64,000 nucleotides of DNA from Zymomonas mobilis (GTDB lineage: Bacteria; Pseudomonadota; Alphaproteobacteria; Sphingomonadales; Sphingomonadaceae): contig NZ_VFOF01000001.1 of NCBI RefSeq assembly GCF_006715975.1, forward strand, positions 506,001 to 570,000, given 5' to 3'. The translations under genes and the position numbers were made by a program. Position 1 is the first letter of the stretch. Each line of letters starts with the position of its first letter. Of the stretch, positions 1-6,791 are shown in pieces. The notes beneath the pieces were generated by a model. It searched no databases, had not been told where the DNA came from, and was given only the letters and a program-made list of their open reading frames with translations.

Positions 1-2
1 TT

Positions 3-323
3 CTGCCTGAATTAGCCGAAGGGCATTTACAATTATGGGCGGTTTTGCAGTCGGATAATAATGATTGCGACATACTTTATGCCGCGGCCATTACCCGCAT
101 TGTGACTACCCAAGCCGGAGAGGTTGCCGAAATCTATCTTGTCGGTGGGCGTGATTTTGACCTTTGGATTGCAGATCTGTCGGAAATAATTGCCCATTCA
201 GCCAAGGAAATCGGCTGTATTGCTGTCCGTGCCTATGGACGGACAGGGTGGCGGCGGCCTTTGGCAAAATTAGGATGGCAGGAAAAAACGGTAGCCTATG
301 AAAAAGCATTGAAGGAAAATTAA
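3..323 (+). CDS. Phage GNAT-like protein, 5' end cut by window
   Basis: The reading frame is open from the first bases of the window, so the true start lies to the left; an internal TTG at 45 is only an ORF-finder start. The C-terminal part has the pattern AVRAYGRTGWRRPLAKLGW, which resembles the end of small acyltransferase-like proteins found in podovirus-type structural modules. It ends one base before the ATG of the next virion gene, which fits a tightly packed late operon. The acetyltransferase relationship is inferred from this short motif only; a catalytic function is not shown. Confidence 0.6.
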   Translation: MPELAEGHLQLWAVLQSDNNDCDILYAAAITRIVTTQAGEVAEIYLVGGRDFDLWIADLSEIIAHSAKEIGCIAVRAYGRTGWRRPLAKLGWQEKTVAYEKALKEN

Positions 324-995
324 ATGAGTAAAAAAAGCAAGGCAACAACGGCACCGAGCCAGTTTGCCCGACCTTATATCACTAATGGCGCCAATGCTGT
401 TCAGCAAGCCTATAGTGATAATCAGGATAATGTGAGCAATATCAATTCGTTATTGCAGAATAATATCGGAAATGTTGCCAGTAAAACATTGAATAATAGT
501 GATGTGGATCAGGCGGATAACTACAATCAGTCTGTTTTATCGGGGCAATATCTTTCGCCTTCAACTAATCCTGCCTTGTCCGATATTGTCAAAAACACCA
601 ATCAAGATGTTTCGGATAGCGTCAATGGCGCTATTGGAACGAGGGGATTAACTGGCGGTTCTGCTCAAGCCCAACTTTTGGCAAAAGAATTAGGGCAGAC
701 GGACAGCAATCTTCTCTACAATAATTATAATACCGAGCGTGGTTATCAACAGCAGGCAGCCACAAATGCGGCCAATCTGAGCGATGCCAGAAATAGTGGC
801 ATCAATACCCTTGGCAATTATCTGACCACGACAGCGGGGCTACCGCAATCTTCATCTTCGGTTTTAGCGAGCAATATGGCCTCATTATTGGGGAATTATA
901 ACACGACAACCCAAAGCCAAGGAATTGGATCAACATTAGCCAGTTTGGCGGGGGCTGGATTGTCGGGCTGGGCTGCCAATGGTTTTAAAGTTTAG
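324..995 (+). CDS. Putative phage internal virion / DNA-ejection protein
   Basis: The 223-residue protein is rich in Asn, Gln, Ser and Ala and has no Cys. It has a central Gly-rich patch (GTRGLTGGSAQAQLLAKELG) and a C-terminal small-residue segment that could insert in membranes (SLAGAGLSGWAANG). This composition is common in internal head or ejection proteins of short-tailed phages. The start follows the previous stop directly and overlaps its ribosome-binding region. The function is inferred from composition and position in the prophage; no domain is certain. Confidence 0.6.
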   Translation: MSKKSKATTAPSQFARPYITNGANAVQQAYSDNQDNVSNINSLLQNNIGNVASKTLNNSDVDQADNYNQSVLSGQYLSPSTNPALSDIVKNTNQDVSDSVNGAIGTRGLTGGSAQAQLLAKELGQTDSNLLYNNYNTERGYQQQAATNAANLSDARNSGINTLGNYLTTTAGLPQSSSSVLASNMASLLGNYNTTTQSQGIGSTLASLAGAGLSGWAANGFKV

Positions 996-1007
996 GAGCC
1001 TTTTATT

Positions 1008-1685
1008 ATGGCTATGTTTGGAAGTGCTCTCGATCAGGACAACTCTGCCCTTAATAAGGCAATGGAAAGTTTGAATAACAGTTCTGTATTTCCGTCAGAA
1101 AATTCAGAGAAAGATAATAGCCGCGATATGCCAACGGCATCGTCTGCTGCTGCCTCTTTCCAGCCGATTGTAAACCGAGGAGAGAATGAAGGCGAAATGC
1201 CAGAAGGGAATAGCCCAGCGGTATCCCCTATGCCTCAAGTCGAACAAGGGGTGACCTCTGCACCTCATCATTTTTTTTCAAATGGAGGCATTGGACAGCG
1301 CATTGCAGGGGTTATCGGAGATGCCCTCTTGTTGGCAAATGGGCGATATCCGCTTTATCTGCCGACGGTGATGGAGCATAATCGGCGTATTGAGCAGCAA
1401 AGCGCGCAGCAACAGCAACGGGATTTTAGTAATAACCTTGCTAGCTCGAAATTGAGCCAGCAGCAGGCCAATTTGGCCGCGAAAGCCGCACAGCCACAGT
1501 ATCATTTTGGCACGGATGGCCGAGTTTTATCTTTAAATCCCTTAACAGGTGAAACAACCCAGCTTCGTGATCCCGATGCGCCAACCCCAAGCGAGCATGA
1601 GCGGATGATCAGCCGCATTGTGAATTTGCCATCCAATGATCCAGAAAGAAGAATGACAGAACAAATGCTTTTTAGGAAAAAATAA
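1008..1685 (+). CDS. Phage structural protein of unknown function
   Basis: This 225-residue protein starts at ATG 1008 behind an AGGAG site. Residues 1-90 look disordered (Ser, Glu, Asn and Pro rich). A Gly-rich segment follows around residues 95-115 (GGIGQRIAGVIGDALLLANG), then a Gln/Ala-rich helical region around 125-165. The middle segment recalls proteins encoded beside ejection proteins in alphaproteobacterial podovirus-like prophages, but I cannot name a family. A weak terminator follows at once, so this gene probably ends the upstream virion transcript. Confidence 0.6.
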   Translation: MAMFGSALDQDNSALNKAMESLNNSSVFPSENSEKDNSRDMPTASSAAASFQPIVNRGENEGEMPEGNSPAVSPMPQVEQGVTSAPHHFFSNGGIGQRIAGVIGDALLLANGRYPLYLPTVMEHNRRIEQQSAQQQQRDFSNNLASSKLSQQQANLAAKAAQPQYHFGTDGRVLSLNPLTGETTQLRDPDAPTPSEHERMISRIVNLPSNDPERRMTEQMLFRKK

Positions 1686-1708
1686 CATCCATTGTGAATG
1701 ATGTTTTT
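1685..1708 (+). terminator. Weak rho-independent terminator after phage virion gene
   Basis: The stem CATC-ATT pairs with AAT-GATG (one bulged C) and is followed by TTTTT. It begins inside the stop codon of the upstream gene. Two further small hairpins lie in the gap to 1863 (about 1743-1760 and 1767-1794, the latter an 8-bp perfect stem ATCGGGTT/AACCCGAT). Confidence 0.45.
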
Positions 1709-1863
1709 GAATAAAAACTTAAAAAGTTGGATTTGTTCATAGAGTATCACAATAGATACTTTGGATATCGGGTTCTTATTAAAGTTAACCCGATGCAATC
1801 AGAATATCATCATTAAAATATGTATTTATTTTATGCTCTTATAAGGGAGGGTAGGGCTGCGCT

Positions 1864-2232
1864 ATGTCTTTTTCAGACTGGTCGCAAAATGCAGATAGTA
1901 ACAGTAATATTGGTGGAATCAGTATTGCCGAAGGATGTCCACCGGGCAATTTAAATAACGCCTTGCGCGAGGCCATGGCTGAGATGCGATCAGCTATCAA
2001 TCAGGCGATGGATACGGCGTTGCAAGCGGCCGATATGGCAACATTTCGTCAGGCTATTGGTGCTTTGGCAAGTAATGGTGGCGATGTCGATGGCTTGTTG
2101 CGCCGCAAAGGGCAGGGTGTTTTTCCTTATTTTGCCGATGGTAGTTTTTCCGGTGGTCGAATTTATCTGACCAATAGTCAGGCGGCTGACCCGACAAGTC
2201 AGCCCGGTGATATTTGGTTGGTATATGTATGA
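1864..2232 (+). CDS. Phage tail-fibre / baseplate-attachment protein
   Basis: The N-terminal 45 residues contain NIGGISIAEGCPPGNLNNAL, the conserved opening of many prophage tail-fibre proteins (NG-I-I-AEG-PP--N-A-R pattern). The rest (GGRIYLTNSQAADPTSQPGDIWLVYV) resembles the end of short receptor-binding or collar-linked proteins. At 122 residues it is much shorter than a complete fibre and may act as an adaptor. The start follows GGGAGGG. Its stop TGA overlaps the next ATG (ATGA at 2229-2232), showing translational coupling. Confidence 0.7.
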   Translation: MSFSDWSQNADSNSNIGGISIAEGCPPGNLNNALREAMAEMRSAINQAMDTALQAADMATFRQAIGALASNGGDVDGLLRRKGQGVFPYFADGSFSGGRIYLTNSQAADPTSQPGDIWLVYV

Positions 2233-2675
2233 CCATCGAGATTAAAGATCAGGATAAATTTACCCGCCAGATAAGGGCTATCGCGATTAAGGGGGCGGGT
2301 GGTCTGCTCCATTCTATTGGGGTGCTTCGAATTAGAGGCCATGATGAATCTCTGCATGAGATTTTTTGCCATAAATTGGAAGTCTCTGTCTCGTCACCCC
2401 TAATTCAGAGCTATGCCCGTCATAACCCTGTTATTTCATCAGCGGTGACCGTGCAGGTTTTAGGTGGTCTGCCCCCTTATCAGCATCGCTGGTCTCTTGT
2501 GAATTGCCAGAATGCAGACAGTGTGATGGCTCTTTCTCCTTTCTCGGCAACAACGACTTTTCGAGCCGATGGGGTGCCTCATAAGCGCGCGGCTTCTGCT
2601 TATTTGCGTGACGACATTACCGATCAGAATGGCTTCACCGGTTCGGTTGAAGTCCACTGTATTTTTACAAGGTAA
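2229..2675 (+). CDS. Phage tail-associated protein, unknown function
   Basis: The 148-residue protein uses the ATG at 2229 that overlaps the upstream stop; in-frame TTG codons further up are inside the previous gene. It looks like a beta-rich domain: the segment PVISSAVTVQVLGGLPPYQH resembles immunoglobulin-like or PKD-like repeats in which a GG-PPY turn is typical. A single adhesin-like domain in a tail-fibre cassette is the likely role. The domain match is by pattern only. Confidence 0.55.
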   Translation: MTIEIKDQDKFTRQIRAIAIKGAGGLLHSIGVLRIRGHDESLHEIFCHKLEVSVSSPLIQSYARHNPVISSAVTVQVLGGLPPYQHRWSLVNCQNADSVMALSPFSATTTFRADGVPHKRAASAYLRDDITDQNGFTGSVEVHCIFTR

Positions 2676-2680
2676 TTTTC

Positions 2681-3081
2681 ATGCGTAAATATTTTGATAG
2701 CGTCGCAAGCGCCCTTGATGGGAAGCCGGTCAGGGAGCCTTGATCTTCGTTTATAAAACCGACGGCAGTCTGGCGTCTCTTTTTTCCGACAATGGGACAA
2801 CCGCAATTTCCCAGCCATTGCGAACGGATAGCCTTGGCTATTTCGAATTCTATGTGGCCGATGGTCTTTATAATTTGACCATTAGTTATGGCGGGAAAAT
2901 CCAAATAACCCTTTCGCGGGTACAAATTTACGATGAATCCCAGTTGCAAGGCGGGACGGCAGATTTGCCCGATGGCACCCGTATTGCGGAATTGCCGATC
3001 GCGGCAATGAACAAGGCGTTGAATGCCGCCGGACAATTAACTCAATTTATCAAAAACTATTCTAATAATTCTATGGAGTGA
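2681..3081 (+). pseudogene. Frameshifted phage tail-fibre-like gene
   Basis: An ATG at 2681 opens a frame reading MRKYFDSVASALDGKPV and stops at TGA 2741-2743 after 20 codons. The continuing protein (GALIFVYKTDGSLASLF and on to 3081) lies in the -1 frame. Restoring one base after 2730 joins DGKPV to QGALIFVYK, which restores the usual start of this fibre family (a short N-terminal motif, then a VY-TDG / DS-GYFEFY beta domain). No slippery heptamer is seen at the junction. It is therefore either a 1-base deletion that inactivates the gene or a sequencing error. Translation from TTG 2740 alone would give 113 residues without the N-terminal strand. Confidence 0.65.
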
Positions 3082-3085
3082 TGCC

Positions 3086-4087
3086 ATGTCTACTTTAACT
3101 ATTTCGGAAATGACGGATTCTGTATCCGTTACCGAAGATGATTTGGTCGAAATTTCTCGGCCTGTTGCCAATGGTTATGCCACCTATAAAGCCAAGATTG
3201 GCTATATCAAGAATTTGACGACCAACTATGATTCCGTGGTTGCAGCTTTGGGACATGAGCCGGTCAGCGTTGATTTGAGCAACTTTAATGCCACTACTTT
3301 TCAGCAGAAAGTTGCTCTTTCTTATAGCCAGATCACGAAAGGTCTCGGCTATGAACCATTGAATGCTGATTTCAGCAATTTTAATGGTGCGGCGTTCCAG
3401 CAGAAAATTTCTTTCTCTTATGGTCAGATTACCGGTGGTTTGGGATTTGAGCCCGCCAATAAAGATCTATCCAATATTGATGGCACGGGGTTGGTTTCAA
3501 AAATCAATGCCGTCAGAGGGGCGGCGCCCGTTCTGACGACGGGCGGTGAACTTAGTGGCAACCTTAACCCGTCATCGGATGGTGTGATTACCTTGGGGCA
3601 GCCTAATCGTAAATGGGCCGAAATCTATGCTGCCAATGGTGCCATCAACACGTCGGATGCCCGTCAGAAAATGGATATAGATTCTATCCCTGAAGATGTC
3701 TTGGATGTTTGGGGCAATCTGTCTTGGCGGCAATTTAAATTCAGAAAAGCGGTTGAAAGTAAGGGTTTTGATAACGCCCGCTGGCATTTCGGTTTGATCG
3801 CTCAAGAAGTTGAAGATGCCTATAAGGATGCTGGCCTTGATGCTGAAAGCTTGGGCATGATTTGCCATGACCATTGGGAAGCCCATACCCGCCGTGAGAA
3901 AAGCGGAAATTTGGGAAAGAACGGCAAGCCAGTCTATCATGATGTCATCGTGCCCGCTGGTGAGGCCTATGGTTTGCGTTACAGCGAATGTCAGGCCATC
4001 GAGGCGGCATGGCAGCGGCGTGAAATTGTCAAACAGCAAGCTGAAATTAATGCCTTAAAAGCGCAGTTGGCGCAGAAACAGGCTTAA
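3086..4087 (+). CDS. Phage tail fibre/spike with S74 intramolecular chaperone domain
   Basis: This 333-residue protein has three parts. Residues 1-50 are an N-terminal adaptor. Residues 54-140 hold three imperfect 32-residue repeats, each beginning (A/G)LG-EP, at 54, 86 and 118. From about residue 186 there is a peptidase-S74 (endosialidase-type) intramolecular chaperone. The start of that domain carries INTSDARQK, giving the Ser190/Lys195 pair that in characterised members performs self-cleavage just before the serine after trimer assembly. HFGLIAQEVEDAY and a C-terminal coiled coil (about 305-333) are typical of the family. The mature fibre would thus end near residue 189. It lies between a fibre pseudogene and a large spike gene. 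Confidence 0.85.
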   Translation: MSTLTISEMTDSVSVTEDDLVEISRPVANGYATYKAKIGYIKNLTTNYDSVVAALGHEPVSVDLSNFNATTFQQKVALSYSQITKGLGYEPLNADFSNFNGAAFQQKISFSYGQITGGLGFEPANKDLSNIDGTGLVSKINAVRGAAPVLTTGGELSGNLNPSSDGVITLGQPNRKWAEIYAANGAINTSDARQKMDIDSIPEDVLDVWGNLSWRQFKFRKAVESKGFDNARWHFGLIAQEVEDAYKDAGLDAESLGMICHDHWEAHTRREKSGNLGKNGKPVYHDVIVPAGEAYGLRYSECQAIEAAWQRREIVKQQAEINALKAQLAQKQA

Positions 4088-4091
4088 GATA

Positions 4092-6698
4092 ATGACAGCT
4101 TCTCCGGCACCTTATGTCCCTACCCAACCTGATATTTATCTTGTTTCGGGCGACGGGTTGGTACGCAATAACATGCATGTCGAAGACGGGCGAGCAGGCT
4201 ATCTGCCGAGCGATACGGCGACAAGCGAAAGTCAGGCTTTGTTAGCGCGGGGATATGCCCGTTATTATCTGGCATCAGGTGATATCACGGCATTGAACAA
4301 TGCCCGTAAGCTGGCCGATGCCGCTTTGAGCTACTTTTGTGCCAGCAAAACGCCACCTGCGAACGGGTTATGGTATCATCATTGGGTCGTTAATGCGGGG
4401 CAGGTCTTTAATGTTAAAGGTCCGTCCAACCCGAATGGGCATGCCTATGACGGTAATGTCGGAGAAGCTATCACTTTTACCAATGGAAAGACGCAGCTTT
4501 CTGCTCATTTGGCTAATGTTTACAACGTCTTTTCGGGCGAAACGAGCTGGCAAAATGTTTATGCCGATTTATCCAAAGGCCAGTTTTTTGATATAGATTA
4601 CTTCGTCGACCGTGATGGGTATCTTTTCCGCTGGCAAAGCGGATATGCGGCAGATGCCGTTTTTACTTCTGATGCCGAACCTCAAACAGCGGTACCTGCT
4701 GGCTGTTTGCAAATGAAAAACACCGCTTTGAGTGGCGAATATCGGGTCAGCTATTCAGTCTATACGGATGACAGCATTCCCTATGGCCGTCAATTTGAAG
4801 GCTGGCCTATGTGGCGGCATTTGATGCCGGATGAACAGGTTATGGCGAATGATGCCATTCATTGGTTTATTGATCTGTTTTATCTGATGCGGGCGATTGA
4901 TCAGGATAATAGCGCAAAATGGGAAAGCTGTTATCAGGGCATGTTAGCCTTATGGCAGACGGCTTGCGTCCTGACTTCATCAGAAACGCATTTTTTCAAG
5001 CGTTCCGTTATTGGAACCTATGATAGCTGGCCATTAACCTATTTTTATGCCTATGCCGCAGATGATATCTCTTATACGCCGCCAACTGATTATTGTCGTT
5101 ATGGGCGGGATAAAACGACGGGTGTTGCCTATTTTGATTTACTGAAAGATGCCCACCGCTTGGGATGGGTTTTTCAAAATGATGCTTTGAATTTGGGCAT
5201 TACGTCTGATCTAAATTTGAGCATTGAAGCAGCCGTTTCCCAATCGGCCAATTTAACGGTTATTTTAACCGATGATCAGAAGCGACAATATAAATATAAC
5301 TTTTGCCCAGATACGGCGCTGGCATCTTATAGTGTGCCGCTTCAGCAATTTATGGATTATACCGATGTTGCTGAATGGGTTCCGGGTAATACCGATTTTG
5401 TTTATGGCAAAGCAACTGCGACTACCGAGCGTATTTTAACGGATGAAGGTAAAGCGGTTATTGCCTGCCATTATATTCTTTCCGATAGTTCTGCTGGAAT
5501 AGGTTTCGCTACGGCGGCTTCCAACCAAAAATGGGATGGCGCGGAGCCATTGGTTTTATCATATATAACGACCAGCACAGATATTCTATTGGTCGTCGTG
5601 GATAATGCCGGATGGTATTGGCAGCTAGCGTTGCCGGCTAATGCGGATGCCGCTTTACAGAGCTTCGCGTGGGGAAATTTTGCATTAGCTGCATATCAAA
5701 CCAATACAGCATCGCTACCCACTAAACCGGATATAAGCGGTGCGCTTAAGACAATTCAATTTCAGATCCCAAAAACCGTTACAGCACCGCAAAATCTTTA
5801 TTTGGTCGCAGCTTATAATAAAATGCCTGCCAAAATACCGGATCAGGCCAAAATAGTATCGGCGGCGGTGTCTTGCAGTTTGGCTGATGTGGTAACGATT
5901 CAGATAGGGGGTGCTTCGATCGAAAAAGCATCGACGATTTATCAGCCTTATTTTCCTGGATTACTGCCTTTTCAACATGCAACGATCGGATCGGGGCGAT
6001 TACCCTCTGGTGGTGGCGGATTATGGCAGGGCTCTGCCTATATCGGATATCAAAATCCGGTGCCGTGGATGTTGTTAAATCGTCATGAGGAAGCCTGTAA
6101 TATGCTTCAATTGATGAAAGATGCGCAGACGCATTATGCGACGGAAAATACGGCTGCGTTATCGGGACCATTCACGTCTTGCTATATTTTCGCTCAATGG
6201 GATGCTGAGCAATATGGCGCGCCTTACCATTTCATTTTCGGAGGCCCTGATCCGAATTGGGGATGGGGAGGGTTCCAGTATCGGGCTTTTCATAATGTCG
6301 CCGACTATTGGGCAAGGATGATGGCAGCTTCTGTTGTCGCTAAAGCTGATGGCACTGCGGCAGAAAAAGCAACGGCTTTGGCGCAAGATATCGCCTGTTC
6401 TTTCATGGATTGGTTGGTTAATTGGTTGGATAGTAATCCCGCCGCGCTATCGCTGCCTTCGCTTTTTCTTTCTGGTCAGGAGCCTGAAGCCGATGGTGAT
6501 AATCCCGATCAAACTGCGCTCGCATTAAAGGCGGCATTATGGTGTGGGCAAGCGGGATATGATAAAGCAAAAGCTGAAGAAATGGTCGAACGTTTATATT
6601 CTATGTTACAGAATTTTCAGCTTTCAGAGGGAGATATGGCAGGCAGTTATTCGCCCCAGCCAGATAGTCATCGTTTCTACGGATTTTGGATGCCTTGA
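4092..6698 (+). CDS. Large phage tail-spike-like protein, possible glycan-degrading enzyme
   Basis: This 868-residue protein is the last prophage gene before the chromosomal flank, starting 5 bases after the S74 fibre gene. Residues 40-110 and roughly 225-300 are helical and Trp/Tyr rich (LLARGYARYYLASGD, NGLWYHHWVVNAG, WPMWRHLMPDEQ). The middle (about 370-650) looks beta-rich. The last 180 residues are again helical, with Trp/Gly-rich loops (GGPDPNWGWGGFQYRAFHN). Helical hairpins lined by aromatic residues suggest a six-hairpin glycosidase-like fold, but this is inference and I recognise no family or catalytic residues. It has no signal peptide. A role in binding or cleaving host surface polysaccharide fits its position. 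Confidence 0.6.
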   Translation: MTASPAPYVPTQPDIYLVSGDGLVRNNMHVEDGRAGYLPSDTATSESQALLARGYARYYLASGDITALNNARKLADAALSYFCASKTPPANGLWYHHWVVNAGQVFNVKGPSNPNGHAYDGNVGEAITFTNGKTQLSAHLANVYNVFSGETSWQNVYADLSKGQFFDIDYFVDRDGYLFRWQSGYAADAVFTSDAEPQTAVPAGCLQMKNTALSGEYRVSYSVYTDDSIPYGRQFEGWPMWRHLMPDEQVMANDAIHWFIDLFYLMRAIDQDNSAKWESCYQGMLALWQTACVLTSSETHFFKRSVIGTYDSWPLTYFYAYAADDISYTPPTDYCRYGRDKTTGVAYFDLLKDAHRLGWVFQNDALNLGITSDLNLSIEAAVSQSANLTVILTDDQKRQYKYNFCPDTALASYSVPLQQFMDYTDVAEWVPGNTDFVYGKATATTERILTDEGKAVIACHYILSDSSAGIGFATAASNQKWDGAEPLVLSYITTSTDILLVVVDNAGWYWQLALPANADAALQSFAWGNFALAAYQTNTASLPTKPDISGALKTIQFQIPKTVTAPQNLYLVAAYNKMPAKIPDQAKIVSAAVSCSLADVVTIQIGGASIEKASTIYQPYFPGLLPFQHATIGSGRLPSGGGGLWQGSAYIGYQNPVPWMLLNRHEEACNMLQLMKDAQTHYATENTAALSGPFTSCYIFAQWDAEQYGAPYHFIFGGPDPNWGWGGFQYRAFHNVADYWARMMAASVVAKADGTAAEKATALAQDIACSFMDWLVNWLDSNPAALSLPSLFLSGQEPEADGDNPDQTALALKAALWCGQAGYDKAKAEEMVERLYSMLQNFQLSEGDMAGSYSPQPDSHRFYGFWMP

Positions 6699-6791
6699 GC
6701 GTGTATACACTTGTAAGGGCTTCTTTTTAGAAATGGATCTTTGGTAGGTTTCTGTAAAATTTTGCCTGAAATACAAAATAGACACAATGTT

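Noticed and set aside
106-354. 82-codon minus-strand frame at the window start
   Set aside because: It is antisense to two phage frames that join seamlessly and match phage-like composition.
2726-2745. Programmed -1 frameshift in the tail-fibre gene
   Set aside because: No X-XXY-YYZ slippery heptamer or downstream stem is present at the junction, so a deletion or sequencing error is preferred.
6701-6710. GTGTATACAC palindrome as a prophage attachment core
   Set aside because: No second copy is visible in the window and no tRNA or integrase adjoins it, so it cannot be supported as an att site.
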